Of a stretch of 64,000 bases of DNA, positions 7,481 through 15,416 are shown one piece after another. The stretch is from Streptomyces cyaneus (GTDB lineage: Bacteria > Actinomycetota > Actinomycetes > Streptomycetales > Streptomycetaceae). The translations under genes were made by a program, and so were the position numbers. The stretch lies in the NCBI RefSeq assembly GCF_004028635.1, contig NZ_RQJW01000016.1:124001-188000 (forward strand), read 5' to 3'. The first letter of the stretch is position 1; the number at the start of each line of letters is the position of its first letter. Under the pieces are notes generated by a model that searched no databases, was not told where the DNA came from, and saw nothing but the letters and a program-made list of their open reading frames with translations.

Positions 7481-9418
7481 ATGCCGTCATCAGCCGGGCA
7501 CCGCTCCCCCGCGTCGGTCAGTGAACTCGCCGTGAACCGAAGGGGTTTCCTCAAGACGTCGCTGGGCGCCTCGGCCGGTGTGCTGGCCGCGCCCACTTTC
7601 GCCACGTGGCTGGCCGCCACGGACGCCAAGGCCGCCACGGGCGCCCTCGCGTTCGTCGACGACTACAAGTCCAACGTCGTGGCGAACCAGACGCCCGAGA
7701 CCAACGCCGTCATCCGGGCCCTGGGCGGCTTCGCGAAGGTGTGGAAGACCGGCGGCGCCTGGAACACCGGCATACCGCTGATGCCCGAGGTACTGCGCGC
7801 CAACATGCGCTACTGCGCCCGGATCACCACCGCGCGCACGGACGCGCAGGCGAAGGAATCGTTCATCGTCGACCGTCAGCACCAGAGCTACTCGGTGATC
7901 GCCGGGCTCGGTCCGCTGGCCGACTTGTACAAGTCGGGCGCCAAGGCGGTCACATCGATCACCAGCGCTCCGGACGGCACCCCCGCCGGGAAGATCAGCG
8001 ACGCCCTGCCCGCCGACGCCCCGGCCGGTTCCGCGATCGGCGCGGGGTCCTACGACTCCGAGCTCGGCAAGGTGGCCAAGCTGGTCGACACCGTGCGCGG
8101 CCCGTTCGCCTCCGGCAACCCGGCCAAGTTCGCCTTCCAGTACCCGCGTCCGTGGCGGATGAACGAGGACAGCGAGGTCGTCGACACCGGCAAGAAGGAC
8201 GCGTTCGGCTTCCCCGTCTACGAGTCGGAGGTGGTCGTCGCCCCGCAGTTGCTGCGCCAGCGCGGCGAGAACGCGGCCGAGGACGGCGGCTTCCCCAGCG
8301 GACACACCAACGCCCTGCACCTGGCAGCCCTGGCCTACGCCTACGCCGTGCCCGAGCGTTTCCAGGAGATGGTGACCCGCGCCTTCGAGCTCAGCCACAC
8401 CCGGATCGTGGCGGGCATGCACTCCACGGTCGACGTCCTCGGCGGCCGCATCATGGCCACCGCCCTGGCCGCCGCCGCCCTCGCCGACCCGGCCAACGCC
8501 GAACTCAAGGCCGCCGCCCGGGCCCAGGCCCTGGCGTACTTCGGGCAGCGGACCGGCACGACGGCCGACACGCTGTACGCGTACGCCCACTCGGCCGGCA
8601 CCGACACCGACCCGTACGCCGACCGGGACGCCAACGCCCGCACGGTCAAGCCCAAGCTGACGTACGTGCTGACCCGGCAGGGCCGCGACGAGCCCCTGAC
8701 CGTGCCGAAGGGCGCCGAGGTGCTGCTGGAGACGCGCCAGCCGTATCTGACCGCGGACCAGCGCCGCGAGGTGCTGCGCTCGACCGCGCTGCCCGCCGGG
8801 TACGTCCTGCTGGACGGCTTCGAGCAGTGGGGGCGGCTCGACCTGTTCGCCGCGGCGGACGGTTACGGCTCCTTCGACTCCGACGTGACCGTCACGCTCG
8901 ACAAGGCGGCCGGGGGCTTCGGCGCGGCGGACAGCTGGCGCAACGACATCGCGGGCGACGGCGGCCTGACCAAGCGCGGCACCGGCACGCTCACCCTGAC
9001 GGGCCACAACCGCTACCACGGCGGCACCGTCGTCGAGGACGGCGTCCTCGTCGCCGCGTCGCCGAACGCCCTCGGGCAGGGCGACGTGCGGGTGGTGGGC
9101 GGCACGCTGCGGGTGGACAAGGTCCTGCGCGTGCGCGGTACGTACGTCCAGCAGGGCGACACGACCCTGGAACTGCTGGTCCGCAAGAACCACGGTCCCG
9201 CCCTCGAGGTGTCCCGCCGGGTCCAGCTGGGCCGGGGCAGCGTGCTGTCGCTGCACCTCGACGCGGAGCGCCCGCCGGTCGCCGGGACCACGGTTGCGGT
9301 CATCGAGGCGGCGCAGCTGCGCGGCCAGTTCGACCGTGTGGAGCTGAACTCCGACACGCTGCGAGCCGTACCCGTATATACGACGGACGGTCTGTCGGTA
9401 CGACTCCTGAAGCGGTAA
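7481..9418 (+). CDS. Tat-exported PAP2 phosphatase with autotransporter-type beta repeat
   Basis: Secreted acid-phosphatase-like enzyme of 645 residues. A twin-arginine signal (NRRGFLKTS, about residues 19-27) precedes a hydrophobic core ending near TDAKA. The three PAP2 motifs are all present: K216-x6-RP (KFAFQYPRP), PSGH at 272-275 and SHTRIVAGMHSTVD shortly after, giving both catalytic histidines. About residues 485-545 hold an autotransporter-associated beta-strand repeat (GGLTKRGTGTLTLTGHNRYHGGTVVEDG is split across this segment), followed by more beta-rich sequence. Class-A phosphatases of this architecture act outside the membrane on phosphomonoesters or lipid phosphates. ATG chosen for the AGAGAGG seven bases upstream. 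A perfect palindrome CGGCCGTACGGCCG at 7444-7457 lies just before the RBS. Confidence 0.88.
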   Translation: MPSSAGHRSPASVSELAVNRRGFLKTSLGASAGVLAAPTFATWLAATDAKAATGALAFVDDYKSNVVANQTPETNAVIRALGGFAKVWKTGGAWNTGIPLMPEVLRANMRYCARITTARTDAQAKESFIVDRQHQSYSVIAGLGPLADLYKSGAKAVTSITSAPDGTPAGKISDALPADAPAGSAIGAGSYDSELGKVAKLVDTVRGPFASGNPAKFAFQYPRPWRMNEDSEVVDTGKKDAFGFPVYESEVVVAPQLLRQRGENAAEDGGFPSGHTNALHLAALAYAYAVPERFQEMVTRAFELSHTRIVAGMHSTVDVLGGRIMATALAAAALADPANAELKAAARAQALAYFGQRTGTTADTLYAYAHSAGTDTDPYADRDANARTVKPKLTYVLTRQGRDEPLTVPKGAEVLLETRQPYLTADQRREVLRSTALPAGYVLLDGFEQWGRLDLFAAADGYGSFDSDVTVTLDKAAGGFGAADSWRNDIAGDGGLTKRGTGTLTLTGHNRYHGGTVVEDGVLVAASPNALGQGDVRVVGGTLRVDKVLRVRGTYVQQGDTTLELLVRKNHGPALEVSRRVQLGRGSVLSLHLDAERPPVAGTTVAVIEAAQLRGQFDRVELNSDTLRAVPVYTTDGLSVRLLKR

Positions 9419-9440
9419 CGCCGCCTCCCGGCGGGAGCTG

Positions 9441-11252
9441 ATGCAGAGTAGGCCCATGGGCCGGCTCCGGATCACCTCCCGCCGCCGCGGGGTCGACGGC
9501 GCCGCGGAGCGGATGATGGCGCTCGAACAGCACTCGGCCCCGGCCCCGGAGGCGGGCCCCGGCACACCCGGCATGCCCGGTACGCCCGACGCGCGGCCCT
9601 CACAGGCCTCGCAGCCCTTGGAACCCTCGCGGCCGTTCCGCAGGCGCTGGGTCGTGCCGCTCCTCGTCGTGGTGCTGCTCGGCCAGATGGCCGTGGCGAT
9701 GGTGACGACCGCCGTGCAGCAGACGCCGACGATCGACGAGCCCGTGTACGTGGGTACGGCGGCCGACTATCTGCATGAGCACCGCCTCCGCTACAACCCC
9801 GAGCATCCGCCGCTGGGGAAGCTGGTCATCGCCGTCGGAGTGGGGTTGGCCGATCCGCATGTCGACGGGTCCTTCACCGGCGATCAGGGCCGGCTGGGGC
9901 GGCATCTGCTGTATGAGTCCGGGAACGATCCGTGGCACCTGATGCTGTTCGCCCGACTGCCCGTGATCGTTTTGACGCTTCTGTTCGGATTGATCGTCTT
10001 CGCTTTCGCCCGTGAACTCGTGGGCGTGGTGGGCGGTTTGATCGCGCTCGGCTTGTACGCCTTCTCCCCCGATGTCATCGCGCACGGCTCGCTGGCCACC
10101 CTGGACGTACCCGCGGCCGGGTTTGTGCTGACGTCGGCGTGGCTGCTGTGGCGGGCCCGTCGACGGCCTCGTCTGTTCGTGCCGGCCGCCGGCGTGGCGC
10201 TGGGTGCGGCCCTGGCCACGAAGATGAGCACGCTGGCGGCGGTTCCGGTGCTGCTGGGGCTCGCCGCAGTGTCGGTCTGGTCCGCGCGGTCGGCCTCGGA
10301 GCCGACAGCTTCGAAGCCGATCCACAGGAGGCTTGCGCGGGCGCTCGCGGGCGCGGGTGTGGTGGCGCTGGCCGCGCTCGCCGTCGTATGGGCCTCGTAT
10401 CTGGTGGTCGACCCGCGGCTGCGCTGGTCGCCGCAGCAGCCTGTGCCCGACGTACACGGACTGCGGGGGCTACTCGTCGATCTGCTGCCGTTCCCGGAGG
10501 CGTACCGGGACGGGATGCGCGTCCAGTTCGGCTTCGAGAACTACCCGTGGGAGGGCTTCCTGTTCGGGCGGCTCTACACCGGGTCGCTCTGGTACTACCT
10601 GCCGACCGCGCTCCTGGTGAAGACGCCGCTCGGCATGCTCACGCTGTGGGCGGCCGGTGCCGTCGCGGTCGTGGCGGTACGGCGGCTGCGGCCCGCGGCG
10701 CCCTATCTGCTCGTCCCGACCGCCGTACTCCTGGCCGCCGCGATGACCGGCTCGCGGGACTTCGGCACGCGGTACGCCGTGTTCGTGCCGATGTTCCTGG
10801 CGGTGGCGGCGGGCTGTGTGCTCGCGGTGCGGTGGCGGTGGGTGCCGGTCGCGGTGGGGGCACTGGCGCTGTTCGTGGTGGTCAGTTCGGTGCGGACGTA
10901 CCCCTACTATCTGCCGTACTCCAATGAGGCGTTCGGTGGTCCGGCCAAGACTCATCTGCGGTTGCACGATTCCAACGTGGACTGGGGTCAGGACCTCGGC
11001 AGACTCGCGGACCGGCTGCGCGAGCGGTACCGGGGCGAGCGGATCTGGCTCGTGTACAAGGGCAGCGGGGTGCCGTCCTTCTACGGCATCCGCGCCGACG
11101 ATCCGCGCAAGGTGCCCGTCGGCGAAGTGCGCGGGCTGCTGATCGTGTCGGACTCCTCGGTGGCCAAGGCGACCGGGCGGATGGCCGTATTGATCGACAG
11201 TAGTCGTCCGATCGATACGGTCGGCCATTCGATCACGATCTATCGCCGATGA
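9441..11252 (+). CDS. GT39-like (PMT/ArnT superfamily) membrane glycosyltransferase
   Basis: Polytopic glycosyltransferase of 603 residues that would use a polyprenyl-phosphate sugar on the outer face of the membrane. A disordered Pro/Gly-rich N-terminus of about 70 residues precedes the first helix (WVVPLLVVVLLGQMAVAMV). The first outer loop has the GT-C acidic motif TIDEPVYVG and then NPEHPPLGKL, a pattern shared by PMT-like enzymes. Roughly ten helices follow, then a soluble C-terminal part (DSNVDWGQDLGRLADRL). The ATG follows GGGAG by five bases and lies 22 bases after the phosphatase stop, so the two are likely co-transcribed. Acceptor is unknown; a protein O-mannosyltransferase-like or lipid-glycosylating role is possible. 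Confidence 0.82.
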   Translation: MQSRPMGRLRITSRRRGVDGAAERMMALEQHSAPAPEAGPGTPGMPGTPDARPSQASQPLEPSRPFRRRWVVPLLVVVLLGQMAVAMVTTAVQQTPTIDEPVYVGTAADYLHEHRLRYNPEHPPLGKLVIAVGVGLADPHVDGSFTGDQGRLGRHLLYESGNDPWHLMLFARLPVIVLTLLFGLIVFAFARELVGVVGGLIALGLYAFSPDVIAHGSLATLDVPAAGFVLTSAWLLWRARRRPRLFVPAAGVALGAALATKMSTLAAVPVLLGLAAVSVWSARSASEPTASKPIHRRLARALAGAGVVALAALAVVWASYLVVDPRLRWSPQQPVPDVHGLRGLLVDLLPFPEAYRDGMRVQFGFENYPWEGFLFGRLYTGSLWYYLPTALLVKTPLGMLTLWAAGAVAVVAVRRLRPAAPYLLVPTAVLLAAAMTGSRDFGTRYAVFVPMFLAVAAGCVLAVRWRWVPVAVGALALFVVVSSVRTYPYYLPYSNEAFGGPAKTHLRLHDSNVDWGQDLGRLADRLRERYRGERIWLVYKGSGVPSFYGIRADDPRKVPVGEVRGLLIVSDSSVAKATGRMAVLIDSSRPIDTVGHSITIYRR

Positions 11253-11301
11253 AAGTGGACTTTCGGAGGGGCCCTGGTCGCCACGGTGTGTGAGCTATGT
11301 T
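11251..11301 (+). promoter_or_regulatory. Candidate RpiR operator and -10 box of a leaderless gene
   Basis: GAAAGT-GG-ACTTTC (11251-11264) is a perfect 6-bp inverted repeat overlapping the stop of the glycosyltransferase gene; RpiR/MurR regulators bind sites with GAAA/TTTC arms. A TATGTT (-10-like) at 11296-11301 lies eight bases before the GTG start of the regulator, with no RBS, so its mRNA may be leaderless. A -35 box is not obvious. A related ATGAA-TGTT-TTCAT repeat occurs at 12344-12357 after the gene. Confidence 0.4.
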
Positions 11302-11309
11302 GAAGCACT

Positions 11310-12257
11310 GTGGAAGACAATGGAGGCGCCTCCCTGCCATCGCCGCAGCAGGCACGCGCACAGGCATCCGCGATCACCTCGGGAAAGACCGCTCCAGAAG
11401 TGGAAGCATCCCCGACTTCCCAGCTCAGGACACTCTTCGACCACCCTCGACTCTCCCCCGGGCAGCGGCGCATCGCCCAGTACCTGATCGAGCACATCAC
11501 CGAGGCCGCGTTCCTTTCGATCACCGATCTGGCGGAACGGGTCGGCGTGAGCCAGCCGTCGGTGACGCGTTTCGCCGCGGCGGTCGGGTTCAGCGGTTAC
11601 CCCGCGCTACGGGAGAAGCTCCAGTCGATCGCCCTGGGCACCCTCGCCAGGGGCCCCGAGGCCGCCGAGGAGAACGGCGCCAACGAACTGCAGTCCGCGG
11701 TGGACGCCGAGATCGAGAACCTGGAGAACCTGCGGCGCGACTTCGCCGATCCCGACCAGGTGATCGACATCGGCCGCAAACTGTCGCAGTCGACCCCCCT
11801 GACCATCCTCGGGTTGCGCATCTCGGCGTCCCTCGCCGAGTACTTCGCCTACGCGGCACGCCGCATCCACCCCGACGTGCGGCTGGTGACCCGGGGCGGC
11901 AGCGTCGCCTACGACTCGCTGCTGCAGTCGCGCGAGGCGGGCGGCACCTGGGTACTGGCGTTCTCCATGCCCCGGCACGCCCAGGAGACGCTCACCGCCG
12001 TTCGGGTCGCGCGCAGCGCCGGGCTGAAAGTCGCCCTGGTCACCGACCTGGCGCTCGGACCGGTGGCCGACACGGCCGACGTCGTCTTCGCCACCGGCAC
12101 CGGCTCCCGGCTGGTCTTCGACTCCTACGCCGCGCCCGGCGTGATGGCCTCCGCACTGCTGCAGGCCATGACCGACGCCGACCCGGAGCGGACGCAGGCG
12201 CGGCTAGAGGACTACGAGCAGATCTCCGACCAGCACCAGTTCTTCCTCCGCGACTGA
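11310..12257 (+). CDS. MurR/RpiR-family regulator with SIS domain
   Basis: Phosphosugar-sensing transcription factor of 315 residues. About residues 40-115 form the RpiR helix-turn-helix (LSPGQRRIAQYLIEH, SITDLAERVGVSQPSVTRFAAAVGF is the recognition region) and about 140-285 form a SIS sugar-isomerase domain (TILGLRISASLAEYFAY; LAFSMPRHAQETL; VALVTDL). These proteins bind sugar phosphates, often amino-sugar phosphates, through SIS and control catabolic genes. It lies 57 bases after the glycosyltransferase gene and may control itself through the repeat there. The GTG start has no RBS but lies at the right distance from a -10-like box to be leaderless; an upstream start is not supported. Confidence 0.88.
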   Translation: MEDNGGASLPSPQQARAQASAITSGKTAPEVEASPTSQLRTLFDHPRLSPGQRRIAQYLIEHITEAAFLSITDLAERVGVSQPSVTRFAAAVGFSGYPALREKLQSIALGTLARGPEAAEENGANELQSAVDAEIENLENLRRDFADPDQVIDIGRKLSQSTPLTILGLRISASLAEYFAYAARRIHPDVRLVTRGGSVAYDSLLQSREAGGTWVLAFSMPRHAQETLTAVRVARSAGLKVALVTDLALGPVADTADVVFATGTGSRLVFDSYAAPGVMASALLQAMTDADPERTQARLEDYEQISDQHQFFLRD

Positions 12258-12650
12258 CCCAGCCGTCGCTGCGCCTGCCCTCGCGGGCGAATCCCACTCC
12301 AGACAAACCGCACCGCAGGGGAACCATTCACCTCAAATCACGCATGAATGTTTTCATACTCCTTGCAAAGCGGACGGCATATATAAATACTTCACACGCA
12401 CCATCCGCCCGCAGAAAGCAGCCGGTCCGCTCATGCGCACGTCACCCCATCCGCCGTGCGAACGCCGTCTGCCTCTGAGGGCTCCTCAACGAACAGCCAC
12501 AGCCGCCGTCTCCTACCCGCGTCGGCGCTCGGGCTGTTCGGTCGGGCATCGCCTGCGCGAGCGCCCGTGGCGGCGGCCCCGGTCATCCCCTAGGCCGGGG
12601 CCGCCCCGACCCCGTCGGACACCCCGAACGACGCCGCACACCCGGAAGCG
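12258..12650. other. Intergenic region (393 bases), unusually AT-rich segment and hairpin
   Basis: No convincing gene. Bases 12338-12400 are strikingly AT-rich for this genome (TTTTCATACT, CATATATAAATAC) and look like a promoter region, though no -35/-10 pair with normal spacing stands out. A perfect 11-bp hairpin follows at 12572-12605. Confidence 0.5.
12572..12605 (+). terminator. Strong hairpin upstream of a small gene
   Basis: GGCGGCCCCGG (12572-12582), 12-base loop, CCGGGGCCGCC (12595-12605). It ends 45 bases before the next start codon, so it could be the terminator of an upstream transcript or a structured leader of the small gene. No T-run follows. Confidence 0.55.
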
Positions 12651-13025
12651 ATGACCATGACTCTGACGACCACGCGCATCAGCTCGGACTGGCCGTGCCA
12701 GGTCAAGACCCCCGGTTCCTACGACTGGGAGCGCTCGGCGGCCAAGTGGCTGCGCGAGCTGGTGCCGGCCCGCTACGCCAGCTATCCGGCCCTGATCCGC
12801 CACCCCGTCCTGCTCGCCCGCCATGCGCAGATCCAGGTCCAGAACGAGATCCGGGTCGCCCGCACCGCGCTGCAGACCGCACGGGCCGACCTGCCCGCGC
12901 TCGGCATGCCCGAGTCCGTCATCGAGCACACCATCAAGCTGTACGCGGCGGAGGTCATGCAGCTTCAGCACATCGCCCGCAGCGTGCGTGCGGTGTCCCA
13001 GGCACTGATCGACCACGGGCGCTGA
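12651..13025 (+). CDS. Small conserved-looking protein of unknown function
   Basis: 124 residues, soluble, no signal peptide. It is rich in helix-forming sequence: WERSAAKWLRELVPARYASY, HPVLLARHAQIQVQNEIRVA and a long C-terminal helix ending QHIARSVRAVSQALIDHGR. The repeating hydrophobic spacing suggests a helical bundle or a partner-binding helix rather than an enzyme, and no catalytic motif is visible. The ATG follows CGGAAG. The gene is alone between an AT-rich region with a strong hairpin and a 17-bp repeat that starts inside its last codons. I do not recognise the family. Confidence 0.65.
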   Translation: MTMTLTTTRISSDWPCQVKTPGSYDWERSAAKWLRELVPARYASYPALIRHPVLLARHAQIQVQNEIRVARTALQTARADLPALGMPESVIEHTIKLYAAEVMQLQHIARSVRAVSQALIDHGR

Positions 13026-13094
13026 ACGACCACGGGCCCTGAACGACCAGGGTGCCGACCTACCACGGGTGGTGACCGACCACGGGTGGTGACC
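13011..13094. repeat. 17-bp tandem repeat, five units, growing from the 3' end of a gene
   Basis: Units start at 13011, 13028, 13045, 13061 and 13078. The first, GACCACGGGCGCTGAAC, encodes the last residues and stop (DHGR-stop) of the small protein; the second differs by two bases; the third is degenerate and one base short; the last two are TACCACGGGTGGTGACC and GACCACGGGTGGTGACC. Each of the last two contains the inverted repeat ACCAC-GG-GTGGT. The array fills most of the space between two convergent genes and may also act in termination. Confidence 0.8.
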
Positions 13095-13120
13095 GGGCGC
13101 TCTCCAAGTCGCGCCGGGCG

Positions 13121-13924
13121 TCAGGACGCGTCGCTCGTCGCCGCGCAGGTGACCGTCGCCGACGGGGCGCCGGTCGAGGCCGAGGCGTCGGCGATGAAAC
13201 CGAACTTGACGCTCGCACCGGGGTCCAGCTTCCCGTTCCATGACGCGTTGGCAACGGTGGCCGTGCCGTCCCGGGTCGTGGTGAGAGTGCCGTCCCAGAC
13301 CTGGGTCAAGCGGGCGCCGTCCGCCGGTACGACCGTCGCGGTCCAGCCGGAGGCGGAGGAAGCGGAGGAGGCGGGTGCGTTGGTCACCGTCACCTCGCCC
13401 TGGTAGCCGCCCTGCCAACTGTTGACGGTCCGGAAGGACGCGGTGCAGGCGGGAGGTTCGCCGGGGTCACCGGCGCCGGGTGCTCCCGGGGCTGCCTCGG
13501 TGGGGGCGGTCGACGGGGAGGCGGTCGCGGACGGAGCCGCGTCGCCGGCCGCATCATCGGCCGCCGCGCCGTCGCTTCGGCCGGAGAGCAGCAGGGCCCC
13601 ACCGAAACCGACGACCGCAGCCGCGGTCACGGCGACCGCGACGGCGGCGCGGCGAAATCCGGGGCCGGATACGGCCGGACCGGGGCGGGCACCGCTGCCG
13701 CGCGGTGCGATCCTCGTGTCCCCGGCGACGGGTGGCAGTTCCTGTGTCGCGTCCTCGGCGCCGGGCAAGGCCCCGGGAACGGCCACGGTCTCGTAGCCGT
13801 TGCGGTCCTGCTCCAACTCGTTGAACAACTCCGCCAGGGCGTCGGTGCGGCGCGGCCGCAGGACGCGGATCGGCTCCAGGGCCGGCCCTTCGTCGGGCTG
13901 CTCGGGGTCGGACCGTGTGGGCAC
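13121..13924 (-). CDS. Membrane-anchored protein with CBM2-like (cellulose-binding) domain
   Basis: 267 residues if read from the GTG that follows a very good RBS (GGAAGGAG, six bases); a start 13 codons earlier lacks one. About residues 1-85 are hydrophilic and cytosolic (RRTDALAELFNELEQDRNGYETV). One membrane helix lies near 93-115 (AAVAVAVTAAAVVGFGGALLL). An Ala/Pro/Ser/Thr-rich linker leads to an outer C-terminal domain of about 100 residues with CTASFRTVNSWQGGYQGEVTV, GWTATVV, VWDGTL, ASWNGKLDPGASVKFGF and a final Cys: the pattern of a CBM2 carbohydrate-binding module. The arrangement is a surface glycan sensor or tether with no catalytic domain. A site shared with the DeoR/LacI-type regulator lies upstream at 14040. 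Confidence 0.72.
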   Translation of the reverse strand: MPTRSDPEQPDEGPALEPIRVLRPRRTDALAELFNELEQDRNGYETVAVPGALPGAEDATQELPPVAGDTRIAPRGSGARPGPAVSGPGFRRAAVAVAVTAAAVVGFGGALLLSGRSDGAAADDAAGDAAPSATASPSTAPTEAAPGAPGAGDPGEPPACTASFRTVNSWQGGYQGEVTVTNAPASSASSASGWTATVVPADGARLTQVWDGTLTTTRDGTATVANASWNGKLDPGASVKFGFIADASASTGAPSATVTCAATSDAS

Positions 13925-14039
13925 GCCACTCTCCTTCCGTCCCGTCTTCACGGGCTTCGCCATTCCCCGAGAAGTGATACGGGGTTGCCGTCCCGCCGGT
14001 TCAGCGGAAAGAGCCGAGCGACTTGCCGACCGCCTCCCT

Positions 14040-14052
14040 CAAACGATCGATA
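14040..14052. promoter_or_regulatory. Possible operator shared with the DeoR/LacI hybrid regulator
   Basis: CAAACGATCGATA is the exact complement of TATCGATCGTTTG at 15351-15363 in front of the regulator gene. It lies 116 bases upstream of the CBM2-like gene. Two copies of a 13-mer, each in front of a gene, suggest a common regulator, probably the one encoded between them. Confidence 0.4.
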
Positions 14053-14082
14053 CGCTCAATTCGGCATGTTCCATTGAGCATT

Positions 14083-14128
14083 TGCGCGCCAAGCGGGCGT
14101 TCGCCCGTCAGGTCGGCGCGTGCGACCT
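14083..14128. repeat. 46-bp exact copy of a glycosyltransferase-gene segment
   Basis: Identical over 46 bases to 18575-18620, which lies inside the GT4 glycosyltransferase gene and there encodes LRAKRAFARQVGACDL. Here it is non-coding, between the CBM2-like gene and the regulator. The segment contains nested inverted repeats: TGCGCGCC/GGCGCGTGC outside and CGGGCG-TT-CGCCCG inside. Both copies are in the same orientation, 4.5 kb apart. Confidence 0.9.
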
Positions 14129-14162
14129 AGATCACCGTCCGGTTGGGGTGATCGCTGATCGC

Positions 14163-15263
14163 TCATTCGGCGATCGATCCAGCGCCGCAGGACGAACGGA
14201 TCCTCAACTCCGGGAGCAGGTCGAGGTGTTGGCGCGGGCTCGGCTGCCGACCATTGCGGCGTTCCGCGAGGCGCTCCAGCAGTAGCTTCGCGGACAGTTC
14301 CCCCACCGCGCGGGTGGGGGGCGCGACGGCGGTGAGTGGTACGTCGGAGAGGCCGGCCACCTCGTCCTCGTACGCGATCAGTGCAAGGTCGTTCGGTACC
14401 CGGATGCCGCATGCCTGCAGTCGCGGCACCAGCACGATCGCGTCCTCGTCGCTGTGCACCAGTGCGGCGGTGACTCGGCGCTTCTTCACCGCCTCGACGA
14501 GGTAGTCGACACTGGCTTCGTAGTCCCCGTGTTCGCGCACGGTCGGGGCGCCCTTGTCCACGTCGAGGCCCAGGGCCTGCACGGCAGCCTGGTAGCCGGC
14601 GGTGATCTGAGTGGCGTGGGGGCCCTCCTGCAGGACGGCGGTGATCTTGCGGTGCCCGAGGCTCGCGAAGTGGCCGACGGCGACGGCGGCGCCGTGGGCA
14701 CGGTCGGTGCGCACCCGGTCGAGTACCGCGGCGGGGTTTCCGGGTGGGGCCAGGCGTTCGACCAGGACGGCGGGCACAGCGTGCTCCAGCAGCCACTTCT
14801 CCTGGCCGTCCGCGGGGACCCCGCCGAACCAGCTGGGCGCGACGAGCAGCCCCTGCGCGCCACCCGAGAGGAGGTGTTCGGCCTGGACGGGGTCCTCGGA
14901 GTCGACGTATCCGGACACCCCCAGGACCAGGCGGCCGCCTTGTGCCGCCACGGCCTCGCGGGCGCCGCGGACGATGTCCGCGAAGATGTAGTTCGTGGTC
15001 GGGACGATCATTCCGATCACCGCGCCCTCGGCGCCGTCGGCACCCTCCGACCGCTCCCCCGCCTCGACGGCCGTATCCCCCGGCCACACCACCGCACCGT
15101 GCAGCCGCTGGACCCGGCCCTGCGTGGCGAGCGCCTCCACGTCACGCCTCAGGGTGACCGCCGAGACGCCGAGTTCGGCGGCGAGTTCGGAGACCCGGAG
15201 GCTGCCCCGCTCCCGGACGAGTTCGAGTACCCGCTCATGGCGCTGGTCGACGTGCAGTCGCAT
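14163..15263 (-). CDS. Regulator with DeoR-type HTH and LacI-type sugar-binding domain
   Basis: 366-residue transcription factor. Residues 1-55 are a DeoR/GntR-like winged helix (QRHERVLELVRERGSLRVSELAAELGVS, TLRRDVEALATQGRV), not a LacI helix-turn-helix. Residues from about 75 onward are a periplasmic-binding-protein-like effector domain of the LacI/GalR kind (VIGMIVPTTNYIFADIVRGA, GLLVAPSW, AALVHSDEDAIVL, DLALIAYEDEVAGLSDVPLTAV). Such hybrids are common in Streptomyces and usually repress sugar genes. The ATG was chosen for its GGGGGAA RBS. The promoter region contains overlapping GATCG/CGATC repeats (15351-15377), consistent with autoregulation. Its ligand and main target genes cannot be read here. 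Confidence 0.88.
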   Translation of the reverse strand: MRLHVDQRHERVLELVRERGSLRVSELAAELGVSAVTLRRDVEALATQGRVQRLHGAVVWPGDTAVEAGERSEGADGAEGAVIGMIVPTTNYIFADIVRGAREAVAAQGGRLVLGVSGYVDSEDPVQAEHLLSGGAQGLLVAPSWFGGVPADGQEKWLLEHAVPAVLVERLAPPGNPAAVLDRVRTDRAHGAAVAVGHFASLGHRKITAVLQEGPHATQITAGYQAAVQALGLDVDKGAPTVREHGDYEASVDYLVEAVKKRRVTAALVHSDEDAIVLVPRLQACGIRVPNDLALIAYEDEVAGLSDVPLTAVAPPTRAVGELSAKLLLERLAERRNGRQPSPRQHLDLLPELRIRSSCGAGSIAE

Positions 15264-15350
15264 CGGTTCCCCCTGAGGCAAAGCCGGTCGAACGATCCAC
15301 AGGCGCACGCGGAGCGTGATCCCGAGCTGCACACTCTACGCCCACAATCA

Positions 15351-15377
15351 TATCGATCGTTTGCGATCAATACGATC
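15351..15377. promoter_or_regulatory. GATCG-rich repeat, probable autoregulatory operator
   Basis: TATCGATCGTTTGCGATCAA followed by TACGATC: overlapping inverted repeats ATCGATCG...CGATCAAT and GATCG...CGATC, located 88 bases upstream of the DeoR/LacI hybrid gene. The first 13 bases recur, inverted, at 14040-14052. Confidence 0.45.
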
Positions 15378-15380
15378 ACC

Positions 15381-15416
15381 CAGGTGCTCACTCAAGTGCT
15401 CACTCAGGCGCTCGGG
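15381..15416. repeat. 12-bp tandem repeat at the 3' end of the PucR gene
   Basis: Three units: CAGGTGCTCACT, CAAGTGCTCACT, CAGGCGCTCGGG. The second and third overlap the stop codon of the PucR-type gene. Like the 17-bp array at 13011 it appears to have grown from the end of a coding sequence. Confidence 0.65.

Noticed and set aside
12433..12654. A small plus-strand frame before the 124-residue gene
   Set aside because: It is Arg/Pro-rich, spans the 11-bp hairpin and has no RBS.
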